A DNA stretch of 54,663 nt from JADZAI01 sp964390465 (GTDB taxonomy: Bacteria; Pseudomonadota; Alphaproteobacteria; Micropepsales; Micropepsaceae): contig CAYMIJ010000015.1 in the NCBI GenBank assembly GCA_964390465.1, forward strand, positions 1-54,663, written 5' to 3'. Below are positions 28,410 to 36,213 of this stretch, piece by piece. The position numbers and the translations under genes are program-made. Below the pieces are notes generated by a model, which worked only from the letters and a program-made list of their open reading frames with translations, was not told the origin of the DNA and did no database searches. The stretch's first letter is position 1; each line of letters starts with the position of its first letter.

Positions 28410-28910
28410 TTATTTGGGCGGCGGGAGTATGTCCCACCGATCACGATAGGTTAGCCAGCGAGCGCAAACTTCGGGATGAGCGCCTGACAGTTTCGTGAAC
28501 TTGACACGGGATGGGCCACTCGTGGACTTAGGGGTGCCATCGCGCTTGGGCGTGCTGCGATAAACGCGATTAATGAGGGCAACATCCTCGCGCACCATAG
28601 CTGCTGGCAGAATCATAAGCTGATGCGTGGCAGCACTCATCTCGAGGTTGTCACGCTTCTCAAATGGTAGAAAGGCAAACATGAAATCACTGTCGGCAAG
28701 GTTGGCGATGGTTGTTTCCCTTCCAACTGATACTTCATTTGGCGTCGAGCTGGTTTTGACGCTGATGCAGAAGTGCCGGATAGCTTCAACCTCGATATCC
28801 ACACGATGATGATTTCTGCGCAGAAGACGTGCTCGGTAGCCTCTAGCCAGAAGAAGCTGGAGCGCGTAGCGCTCTCCGGCATCTCCAACTTCCTTGCGTG
28901 AGCCGGTCAT
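28410..28910 (-). CDS. Possible PD-(D/E)XK-fold protein of an AT-richer gene patch
   Basis: 166 residues. The N-terminal half, V-G-D-A-G-E-R-Y-A-L-Q-L-L-L-A-R-G-Y then N-H-H-R-V-D-I-E-V-E and F-C-I-S-V-K-T-S, follows the helix-strand-strand order of restriction-endonuclease-like proteins (E13, D38, K52). The residue two before the Lys is Ser50 rather than Glu/Asp, so the canonical ExK is not exact and catalysis is uncertain. The C-terminal half is basic (S-K-V/K-F-T-K region) and could contact nucleic acid. No specific family recognised. Its ATG overlaps the stop of the upstream two-TM gene (ATGA), so they are coupled. GC content here is clearly below that of the flanks. Confidence 0.6.
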   Translation of the reverse strand: MTGSRKEVGDAGERYALQLLLARGYRARLLRRNHHRVDIEVEAIRHFCISVKTSSTPNEVSVGRETTIANLADSDFMFAFLPFEKRDNLEMSAATHQLMILPAAMVREDVALINRVYRSTPKRDGTPKSTSGPSRVKFTKLSGAHPEVCARWLTYRDRWDILPPPK

Positions 28911-29326
28911 GGCGTGTCCTGCGCGGTGATCCCTGACTGTCCCGAGTCATGTTCTTTCGGTGCCACTCTCAACACCCGCAATTCATTCCTCGCTTTTTGC
29001 AAAGCGGTCTGAATATCAGCTCTGAGGCCTGATACGGATGCTATGACGTTGCCAGAAATGAACAGTGCAGCCCCGATAATCGCCCAAATTTCTCGGTCGC
29101 TGACCCGCCCAATATTTATGACATCGCCGTAGCCGGGCGAGAGATCATACTTTTGGCTTCCAGCGCACACAAAAGCGCCAGCCAGTATTAGAATATATCC
29201 AAGTGCGCGTGTGTCGAAAAATGGAGTCGACGCGAAGTCTGGCCCTTCCCGCCGCACTTCCGCGTTCTCTGTTGATTTTGAACCGACAGGGGCGTCTTTC
29301 TCTGCGTCATCCAATTGCTTCTCCAT
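28907..29326 (-). CDS. Two-TM protein of unknown function in the AT-richer patch
   Basis: 139 residues. Acidic N-terminus (about 1-40, no signal peptide), two helices (A-L-G-Y-I-L-I-L-A-G-A-F-V-C-A-G and I-W-A-I-I-G-A-A-L-F-I-S-G-N-V-I-A) separated by a short loop, then a charged helical C-terminus (A-L-Q-K-A-R-N-E-L-R-V-L-R-V). Both ends should be cytoplasmic. No family recognised. It lies 5 bp after a secreted-protein gene and overlaps the nuclease-like gene by 4 bp. Confidence 0.68.
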   Translation of the reverse strand: MEKQLDDAEKDAPVGSKSTENAEVRREGPDFASTPFFDTRALGYILILAGAFVCAGSQKYDLSPGYGDVINIGRVSDREIWAIIGAALFISGNVIASVSGLRADIQTALQKARNELRVLRVAPKEHDSGQSGITAQDTP

Positions 29327-29331
29327 TCGGG

Positions 29332-29652
29332 CTATTTCCGAACCACGATAGGTGTCTCAGTGCGTGTGTCGACAAGGTATGTGACCGTATCGCTGCCCCC
29401 TCGGTATTCGACGCACACGACCTCAAACACACTTTGACCATCGCCAATTTTCAGAGGCGCTACGGACAGAACCTTGGCGCACAGATTGCCTGACTGGTTT
29501 ATGGCAAGCGCGATCATTTCGCCGTTCCCGTCCGCACTGACAGGGTTCAATGCAGAAAAGCTGCATATCGCGGCAACCAAAATGGCTCTCCTCAGTCTGG
29601 ACTGGGTCCGTCCCGATTGGCTTTGGCTTATGCTGTTCTGTCGATGCATCAT
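29332..29652 (-). CDS. Small secreted protein of unknown function
   Basis: 106 residues from the ATG-ATG at 29652, which follows GGGA at a reasonable distance; an in-frame ATG at 29715 would add 21 residues. The segment R-R-A-I-L-V-A-A-I-C-S-F-S-A-L-N-P-V-S-A-D-G is a signal peptide with a likely cut after V-S-A. The mature part has two Cys (N-L-C-A-K-V and E-V-V-C-V-E-Y) and looks like a small beta protein. No family recognised. First gene of the leftward trio; with the WYL regulator it shares a divergent promoter region. Confidence 0.65.
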   Translation of the reverse strand: MMHRQNSISQSQSGRTQSRLRRAILVAAICSFSALNPVSADGNGEMIALAINQSGNLCAKVLSVAPLKIGDGQSVFEVVCVEYRGGSDTVTYLVDTRTETPIVVRK

Positions 29653-29755
29653 CGAGTTATCCCGTTTAAAGGTTGCTTTGGCTTGTTGTTGAGCTTGTAG
29701 TGAGGATTGTATCATCTTCTTACGTCAGAATCGGACGTATTGGATTTGAGGCATC

Positions 29756-30820
29756 ATGCGGCACGATAAGGCAGCGAATCTTCTGCGTATGGCGCAGATG
29801 CTGGCGTCATCGGCCTCCGGGCTGACACTGGATGAACTGGCCGCGCGTCTTGATCTCAAACGCCGCACGGTGGAGCGTATGCGCGATGCCCTGCGCGACG
29901 TGTTCCCGCAGCTGGACTGGCGCGATGACGAGGAGGGGAAGCGCTGTTTTTTCCTGCCTCACAGCGCGCCCTTCGTTCTTGCCCCGCAACCGGCTGAACT
30001 GGCCGAGTTGCAGCTGGCGGTGCGCGCGCTGCGGCGGGCGCATCAGCCGGTCAGGGCTGAAAGGCTCGAAGCCCTGCTGTATAAAGTCTCAGCTGCCGTC
30101 CGCCCTGCAGAACGGCGCAGGCTCGATGTGGATGCTGACGTGCTGTTTCATGCGGAAGCGGCTGTTGTGCCGGTCGGGCCGGGACCACTCAGCGACCCCG
30201 CTATGCTGGATGTGATCCGTCATGCGCTTCAGGCGGGCACGAAGCTGCAGTTTCGCTATGAACCGCGTCTGGGGCATCGTCGACACGTCACGCTCTCACC
30301 GCTCGGATTGCTGGCCGGGCGGCGCACGCAGCTGGTCGGGCTGGCGGGCCGCGCGAAAAAACCTTCCCAGTATCGCCTTGACCGTATCTTCGCGCTGACA
30401 CCTCTCAACACGCCGTCTGCTTCACTGCCAGACTTCGACATGCATGCCTATGCCGCGCAGTCCTTCGGTGTCGCACATGACGACATGGAAGATGTCATCA
30501 TCCGCTTTGATCGCAAGGCGGCGCCAGATGCCGGCAACTGGCGCTTCCATCCGAACCAGATCATCACTGCGGAAGTTGATGGCCGTGTGCGCGTGCAGTT
30601 CCGTGCATCGGGAATGCTGGAACTTGCATGGCATCTGTTTTCATGGGGGCCGAATTTCGAGATCATCGCGCCGGAGCGGCTGAAGCGCATCATGCGTGGC
30701 GAGCTGGTGCGGGCGCTTGAACGACATGCGCCGCGCTCCGTGCGACCTGCGGCGCTTCATGCTTTCGCGCCGCCCGGCACAACATGGGAAAGCTATGGCG
30801 GCGGCACCGGCCAGCCCTGA
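29756..30820 (+). CDS. WYL-domain transcriptional regulator
   Basis: 354 residues. N-terminal winged helix-turn-helix (about 1-60; L-T-L-D-E-L-A-A-R-L-D-L-K-R-R-T-V-E-R is the recognition helix), a WYL domain (about 150-225) and a WCX-type C-terminal domain (about 240-330). In the WYL core the usual W-Y-L is replaced by T-Q-L-V-G-L while the following Y-R-L-D-R-I is kept, so ligand sensing may differ. WYL regulators such as BrxR and CapW control phage-defence genes, others DNA repair or metabolism. It is divergent from the AT-richer trio, with about 40-100 bp between them depending on start choice, but its own composition is like the host. Confidence 0.9.
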   Translation: MRHDKAANLLRMAQMLASSASGLTLDELAARLDLKRRTVERMRDALRDVFPQLDWRDDEEGKRCFFLPHSAPFVLAPQPAELAELQLAVRALRRAHQPVRAERLEALLYKVSAAVRPAERRRLDVDADVLFHAEAAVVPVGPGPLSDPAMLDVIRHALQAGTKLQFRYEPRLGHRRHVTLSPLGLLAGRRTQLVGLAGRAKKPSQYRLDRIFALTPLNTPSASLPDFDMHAYAAQSFGVAHDDMEDVIIRFDRKAAPDAGNWRFHPNQIITAEVDGRVRVQFRASGMLELAWHLFSWGPNFEIIAPERLKRIMRGELVRALERHAPRSVRPAALHAFAPPGTTWESYGGGTGQP

Positions 30821-31332
30821 CACGCAGCCGCCAGCACCTGTTCAACACACGCTGAAACAGTATGCCCCGCCGTGTCGATCACGACATGCGGCCCGGTCCA
30901 CGGTTCAAACACACGCGCCTCAACCTCAGCCCATGTCACCGGCTTCAGCCCCTTGATGTCATCGGCGCGCGTTTCCAGCCTCTCGCGATGCATGGCGGCG
31001 TCTGTGCAGACCACATGCACGTCGATGAACGGCACACCGATGCTGAGGCCCACATCGCGCCACGCGGCCCGGGTCAGGGCAATCGGGTTCACGCTGTCGG
31101 CGATCACGCCAAACCCTTGCCTCAGCAGGGACGCGGCGATCGCCTGACCAACCGCATAGCCCTTCCCATCCATGACCTCGACGCCTGCCTCACGCATCGC
31201 CTGTTCGATCACGTCGATCCTGATCGGCACAAAACGGCTCGCTTCCGCCAGCCCCTTTGACAGCGTTGTTTTCCCGCTACCCGGCAATCCGCTCAGGATG
31301 ATGAGACAGGGCGGCAAGGAACTGCGTGTCAT
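30793..31332 (-). CDS. P-loop kinase-like AAA_33 ATPase
   Basis: 179 residues from ATG 31332. Walker A G-L-P-G-S-G-K-T-T at residues 15-23, then R-I-D-V-I-E-Q-A-M-R and G-F-G-V-I-A-D-S-V-N-P-I, the pattern of small zeta-toxin/gluconate-kinase-like P-loop kinases. A phosphotransferase acting on a small molecule is likely; the substrate is unknown. The 3' end overlaps the 3' end of the WYL gene by 28 bp (tail to tail), and the start is 52 bp from the GTG of the divergent permease gene. Confidence 0.85.
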   Translation of the reverse strand: MTRSSLPPCLIILSGLPGSGKTTLSKGLAEASRFVPIRIDVIEQAMREAGVEVMDGKGYAVGQAIAASLLRQGFGVIADSVNPIALTRAAWRDVGLSIGVPFIDVHVVCTDAAMHRERLETRADDIKGLKPVTWAEVEARVFEPWTGPHVVIDTAGHTVSACVEQVLAAACQGWPVPPP

Positions 31333-31384
31333 GTCGGCCAGACCATCCTTGCTACATTGCGAATGAGTATCATAAACTCCCGCA

Positions 31385-33043
31385 GTGAACACCACCGCCA
31401 TTGCACCTGAAAGAACCATGCGCCGCAGACAAGGCGGTAAAGGCTGGGCCATCGCCGCCATCGTGATGGGGGGGCTTCTGGCGCTGCCCGCGCTTTCCAT
31501 CGCGGCGCAGATTTTTGTGCCGCATGGGCCTGCGTGGGATCAGCTGTGGGGCACCGTGCTGCCGGCTTATATCGCCAACACACTGGTGCTGGCGGTGGTG
31601 GTCGGGCTTGGCACCGGCATTCTGGGAACGGGCCTCGCCTGGCTGACCGTGCGCACACGCTTTGCCGGACACAGCGCGCTCAGTGTGGCGCTGATGCTGC
31701 CCTTTGCCGCGCCGGCCTATGTCATCGCCTATGCCTATGGCGATCTGCTGCAAACCGCCGGGCCGGTGCAGACGGCGTTGCGTGCAGTCACGGGCCTCAG
31801 CGTTGGCAGCTACTGGTTTCCTGATATCCGCACGGTGTGGGGCGCGGCCTTCATCTTCACGCTCGCCCTTTATCCTTATGTCTATCTGCTGGCGCGCGCG
31901 GCGTTTCTTCAGCAACCCGCCAGCCTGTTTGATGCCGCGCGCCTGCTGGGGGCGGGGCCATGGCGGCGCTTTGCGCGCGTGGCATTGCCACTGGCCCGTC
32001 CGGCGATTGCGGGCGGCATCGCGCTGGCGCTGATGGAGATGCTCGCGGACTTTGGCGCGGTCTCGTATCTGTCCGTGCAGACCTTCACCACCGGCATTTA
32101 TCGCGCCTGGTATGCGATGGGCGATCGCCCGGCGGCAGGGCAGCTCGCGGCCATGCTGCTGGGTGTCGTCATTCTTTTCAAAGCCCTGGAACATATCAGC
32201 CGCAAGGGACGGCCCGTGCATGGCGCATCGGGCACCGTACCACAGCCGGTTCGTCTGCGCGGCTGGAAGGGCGTTGCCGCGATCATCGTCTGTTCGCTTG
32301 CGCCGCTGTTCGGCTTTGTGGTGCCAGCCATCGCGCTCGTGCGGCTGTGGATCATGGACGGCGGGGCGGCCGTGGACGCGCGCTTCATGACAGCGGCCGC
32401 CACCTCGCTTGGCCTTGCGGCACTGGCGGCGGCGCTGATTGTGCTCATCGCCATCGTGCTCGCTTATGCGCGCCGCGCGGCGCCGGGGCGGGCGACCTCA
32501 TGGGCAAAGCACATCGCGGTCTATGGCTATGCGCTGCCCGGCTCGGTGATCGCCATCGGCATCCTCGTGCCGCTGACGGCGTTCGATAAAGCCATCAACG
32601 CCTTCATGCTCGAACATTTCGGCATCCGCACCGGACTGCTGATCACCGGCTCCATTGCGGGGCTGCTGTTTGCCTATGCCGTGCGCTTTGCCGCGCCCGC
32701 CCTTGAAGCGGTGGAAAGTGGTTTTCAGCGCATCACGCCGTCCATCGCTTCGGCGGCGCGGATGCTCTCACGCAGCCCGGTTGATGCGCTGCGCCGTGTG
32801 CACCTGCCGTTGATCGGGCCTTCTGCGTTCACGGCGGCGCTCATCGTGTTTGTGGATGCGATGAAGGAACTACCCGCGACGTTGCTGATGCGCCCGTTCA
32901 ATGTCGAAACGCTCTCGGTGCTCACCTATGCCTATGCGTCTGATGAACGGCTGGCGGATGCAGCTCTGCCCTCACTCGCGCTGGTTCTGCTGGGCCTGCC
33001 GGGCGTCATTCTTCTGATGCGCCGGATCGGCAAGAGCACGTGA
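31385..33043 (+). CDS. Ferric-iron-type ABC transporter permease (FbpB/SfuB-like), two-domain
   Basis: 552 residues from GTG 31385 (ATG 31418 is a good alternative, M-R-R-R-Q-G-G-K). About 12 helices in two halves, each with a binding-protein-dependent permease core; coupling loops are D-A-A-R-L-L-G-A-G-P-W-R-R-F and A-S-A-A-R-M-L-S-R-S-P-V-D-A-L-R. The fused architecture is that of FbpB/SfuB/CysU-like iron or thiamine permeases. It works with the Fe3+-type binding protein encoded convergently at 33166-34176. No matching ATPase gene is present in the window. Confidence 0.9.
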   Translation: MNTTAIAPERTMRRRQGGKGWAIAAIVMGGLLALPALSIAAQIFVPHGPAWDQLWGTVLPAYIANTLVLAVVVGLGTGILGTGLAWLTVRTRFAGHSALSVALMLPFAAPAYVIAYAYGDLLQTAGPVQTALRAVTGLSVGSYWFPDIRTVWGAAFIFTLALYPYVYLLARAAFLQQPASLFDAARLLGAGPWRRFARVALPLARPAIAGGIALALMEMLADFGAVSYLSVQTFTTGIYRAWYAMGDRPAAGQLAAMLLGVVILFKALEHISRKGRPVHGASGTVPQPVRLRGWKGVAAIIVCSLAPLFGFVVPAIALVRLWIMDGGAAVDARFMTAAATSLGLAALAAALIVLIAIVLAYARRAAPGRATSWAKHIAVYGYALPGSVIAIGILVPLTAFDKAINAFMLEHFGIRTGLLITGSIAGLLFAYAVRFAAPALEAVESGFQRITPSIASAARMLSRSPVDALRRVHLPLIGPSAFTAALIVFVDAMKELPATLLMRPFNVETLSVLTYAYASDERLADAALPSLALVLLGLPGVILLMRRIGKST

Positions 33044-33097
33044 CATGCCAGCCGATCATCGTCGTCTGAATGAGGCTCTGTCAGACCCTGATTTTAT

Positions 33098-33130
33098 TCC
33101 TCATGGCCGGGCTTGACCCGGCCATCCAGT
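33098..33130. repeat. REP palindrome, single copy between convergent iron-transport genes
   Basis: ATGGCCGGG (33103-33111), loop CTTGA, CCCGGCCAT (33117-33125): a perfect 9-bp stem flanked by TTCCTC and CCAGT. It matches the REP palindromes clustered at 45001-45813, showing the family also occurs as a solitary unit between convergent genes, where it could also end transcription. Confidence 0.9.
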
Positions 33131-33165
33131 CAGGTGTCCGAATCTGAACAGCCGTCTCGCGCGCA

Positions 33166-34176
33166 TCACTTCCAGCCAACGCGGTCCATGATCGCCTGCG
33201 CCTCGGCCTGATGCTGGCCATAGACCGCGACATTCACAGGATCGGCCTTGAACGCGCCCAGCGCCTCCAGTGCGGCATTGCCGCTTGCGCCATCCTTGAT
33301 CGGATATTCGTTATTGTCGCTGGCGAAATGGCCCTGCGCTTCGACGCTGGCCAGATAGTGCAGAAACTGAATCGCGCCCTCGCGGTTCGGTGCAAACTTC
33401 GAGACCCCCGCGCCGGAAATGTTCACATGCGTGCCCGTGCCATTCTGGTCCGGGAAGATCACCTGCACCTTGTCGGCGATGGCTTTATCGTCCGGCTTGT
33501 CGGAACCAGAAAGCCGCACGAAGTAATAGGTGTTGGCCAGCGTGACGGCGCATTCACCCGCCACCACCGACTTGATCTGATCGGTGTCGCCGCCTTCGGG
33601 TTTCTTCGCCAGATTGTCGACAACGCCCTTCGCCCAGCTTTCGGCTTTCTCCGCGCCCCATTCTTCGATGAACGCGCCCAGCAGCGACAGATTGTAGACC
33701 GCTGATCCTGACCGCATGCAGACTTTCCCCTTCAGTTCGGGGCGGGCGAGATCGGCATAAGTCTGCACCAGCGCTGCATCGAGCGAACCCTTCGCCAGAA
33801 CGATGACGCGGGCACGGCGCGCAAAGCCGAACCACAAATGCCCCGGGTCACGATAGGCGGCGGGGATGGCCTCGTTCAGCGTGGCATCATCGACCGGCTG
33901 TAGCAGGCCCTTGTCAGCAGCCCGCCACAGATTGCCGGCATCTGCGGTCACGAACACGTCGGCGGGGCTGGCCTCGCCCTCGGCTTCCAGACGGGCCAGG
34001 ATTTCATCGGCCTTGCCCTCGATGACGTTCACATGGATGCCGGTCGCCTTCTCAAAGCCCTCATAGATGGCCTTGTCGCTGTCATAGTGACGGCCTGAAT
34101 AAAGGTTGATCTCGGCAGCGTTCGTGGCTCCAGCGGTCACCGCCGCCATGGCCGTCAGCATCCAGAACCTGCGCAT
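33166..34176 (-). CDS. Fe(3+)-type ABC transporter substrate-binding protein
   Basis: 336 residues from ATG 34176, which follows GAGGAGG at correct spacing. A signal peptide (M-R-R-F-W-M-L-T-A-M-A-A-V-T-A-G-A) ends before A-E-I-N-L-Y-S-G-R-H-Y-D-S-D, the standard start of FutA/FbpA mature proteins. Y-N-L-S-L and the later N-T-Y-Y-F-V-R-L hold the paired tyrosines that bind ferric iron in this family. N-G-T-G-T-H-V-N-I-S-G-A-G-V is the second lobe signature. Periplasmic; delivers iron to the permease encoded convergently. Confidence 0.93.
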   Translation of the reverse strand: MRRFWMLTAMAAVTAGATNAAEINLYSGRHYDSDKAIYEGFEKATGIHVNVIEGKADEILARLEAEGEASPADVFVTADAGNLWRAADKGLLQPVDDATLNEAIPAAYRDPGHLWFGFARRARVIVLAKGSLDAALVQTYADLARPELKGKVCMRSGSAVYNLSLLGAFIEEWGAEKAESWAKGVVDNLAKKPEGGDTDQIKSVVAGECAVTLANTYYFVRLSGSDKPDDKAIADKVQVIFPDQNGTGTHVNISGAGVSKFAPNREGAIQFLHYLASVEAQGHFASDNNEYPIKDGASGNAALEALGAFKADPVNVAVYGQHQAEAQAIMDRVGWK

Positions 34177-34335
34177 CCGCGCCTCCTCAGAACAGTGGCC
34201 TTGAACGGGCCGGAACAGACACCTGAATAGCAATCCACCGGCCAGATTGCAAATAAGTCTTAAGAGCGTATGGGCGCATTGGCCTTAATGACGCTCTGCG
34301 GTTACCGTTGGCGCCGTTCCTCTGCGAAGGCCTGT

Positions 34336-36213
34336 ATGATTCTCTTCCGCTTTCTTGCCATTGCGGTGACTGTGCTTGGCCTTGTCGTTGGGGCAGCCAT
34401 TCTGCTTGCGCCGGTGGACAATCTGCGTGCGCCCATGGAACTGGTCGTGCGCGAGGCGACCGGTCGCAGCTTTCAGATTCATGGCCCGGTTTCGCTCACC
34501 TGGTCGTCGGGGCTCGCGCTTGATCTTGGCGCGGTCACGCTGGGCGATCTGCCCGGCACCGGCAATGCTGCGATGGTCAATGCATCGCGCGCCGTGCTTG
34601 AAGTGAAGGCCCTGCCGCTTCTGGGCGGTGAGGTGGAGCCGACCGCGCTTGTTCTTGAAAATGCTGAAATCCATCTGGCGCGCGATGAGGCGGGCAATGG
34701 CAACTGGCAGATCGGCACCTCGGCGCGCGATCCATTCCAGATCCTTGGCTTTGGCGATGTGCGGCTTGTGAATGTCTCGCTCGTTGCTGTGCCGGGAAGC
34801 ATCGCGCCGGTGACGGTGCTGTTCAACGATGCGCGTCTGCGCTGGCCACGCGATACGGACCGGCTGGCGCTGGATGGCATGATCAGTTTTCGCGGAGAAA
34901 CCTTTGATACCGGCGCGGTGATTGAACGCCCCTCGACGCTCTTTACGGGTGCAGGCGTGCCGGTTCAGGGCACCTTTGAATCGGATCTGGCGTCTGGCGA
35001 TTTTGATGGCGACATGAATCTGGGCGCGCTCACCTATGATGGCAGCCTCGCCATCTCTGCGCCCTCCGTGCGACGGCTGGCGGCGTTTTTTGGCGGTGCG
35101 CTGCCGGGACAGAAAGGGGCAGGTGAGGCCTCGCTCTCGGCCTCGGTGCATCTGACCTCGACCGAGCTTCAGGCCCGCAATGCCAAGCTCTCGCTGGATG
35201 ACATGATCGCCAGTGGCGATCTCGGCATACGGCTGACCGGCCCGCGCCTTTCCATTGCCGGCACACTGAACATAGACAGCTTCGATCTCGCCACCTTTCT
35301 GGCGCTGCCCCCGGCGACTGCGCCCGGCTGGAGCGATACACCGCTCGACCTTTCAGGCTTGCAGGCATTTGATCTGAACGCCGACCTCACCATTGGTCAG
35401 GCGGTCGTTGCCGGCATCCACATGAACGATGCCCATGCCATTGTCTCGATCGGTGGCGGCAAGGTGCTGGCCGACATTCCCAAGGCGCTGGTCTATGGCG
35501 GGCTGGGGCGGGGCAGGCTGGCGATCGATGCCAGTGTGCCGGTCACCGCCTATACGCTCAGCCTCTCGCTGCCGGGCATGGATGGTGCCAGCTTCTTCCG
35601 TGATGCGCTGGCCAGCGATCTGCTGGCTGGGCGCACGTCCATCACGGCGGACCTTGCCGCATCAGGCGCCACGCGGCGCGAGATCGTTTCCACGCTCACC
35701 GGCAGTGCAACGCTCGATGTGGATGGCGGTGTTCTCAGCGGTGCAGATTTTGTCGCCATTGCGCATACATTGCTTGAACGCGACCAGACCAATGCCACCG
35801 CCGAAGATTCCACGACGATCACCCGGCTTGAAGCCGCCGCCCATGTCACGAAGGGCACGGCGACACTGAAGTCTCTGATGATCAAGACTCCGGCCTCACA
35901 GTGGCAGGGCGAAGGCGGCTTCGGCCTTGCCCAGCGCTCGCTGCGGCTTCAGCTGCACACCATGCCGCAAGCCCCGTGGCTGATGCCCTTCGCCGTGACG
36001 GGCGGCTGGGGCATGCCAAATTATCTTGCTGACTGGCAGGCTCTGGCGGATGCCATCAAGGCGAAGGTGGTGCCGCCTGAAACGCTTCAGGCCTTGCCTG
36101 AAGAACGGCGGCAGTGGTTTGAAATCCATCTGAAGTCCGGCACGGCACTGCCACAGATCCCTCAGGTCACCGGGGTCGGAACGGGCTTCAACTTCCCGTT
36201 CATCGTGCCCTGA
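34336..36213 (+). CDS. AsmA family protein
   Basis: 625 residues from ATG 34336, preceded by GAAGG; an upstream in-frame start at 34270 gives an unlikely Arg-rich leader. One N-terminal helix (ILFRFLAIAVTVLGLVVGAA) anchors a long beta-rich periplasmic body. P-M-E-L-V-V-R-E-A-T-G-R-S-F-Q-I-H-G after the anchor and L-L-G-G-E-V are AsmA marks; the C-terminal AsmA-2 region (about 440-600) has S-T-L-T-G-S-A-T-L-D-V-D-G-G-V-L. AsmA-like proteins are thought to move phospholipids between membranes. The stop directly abuts the stop of the convergent histidine kinase gene. Confidence 0.88.
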   Translation: MILFRFLAIAVTVLGLVVGAAILLAPVDNLRAPMELVVREATGRSFQIHGPVSLTWSSGLALDLGAVTLGDLPGTGNAAMVNASRAVLEVKALPLLGGEVEPTALVLENAEIHLARDEAGNGNWQIGTSARDPFQILGFGDVRLVNVSLVAVPGSIAPVTVLFNDARLRWPRDTDRLALDGMISFRGETFDTGAVIERPSTLFTGAGVPVQGTFESDLASGDFDGDMNLGALTYDGSLAISAPSVRRLAAFFGGALPGQKGAGEASLSASVHLTSTELQARNAKLSLDDMIASGDLGIRLTGPRLSIAGTLNIDSFDLATFLALPPATAPGWSDTPLDLSGLQAFDLNADLTIGQAVVAGIHMNDAHAIVSIGGGKVLADIPKALVYGGLGRGRLAIDASVPVTAYTLSLSLPGMDGASFFRDALASDLLAGRTSITADLAASGATRREIVSTLTGSATLDVDGGVLSGADFVAIAHTLLERDQTNATAEDSTTITRLEAAAHVTKGTATLKSLMIKTPASQWQGEGGFGLAQRSLRLQLHTMPQAPWLMPFAVTGGWGMPNYLADWQALADAIKAKVVPPETLQALPEERRQWFEIHLKSGTALPQIPQVTGVGTGFNFPFIVP

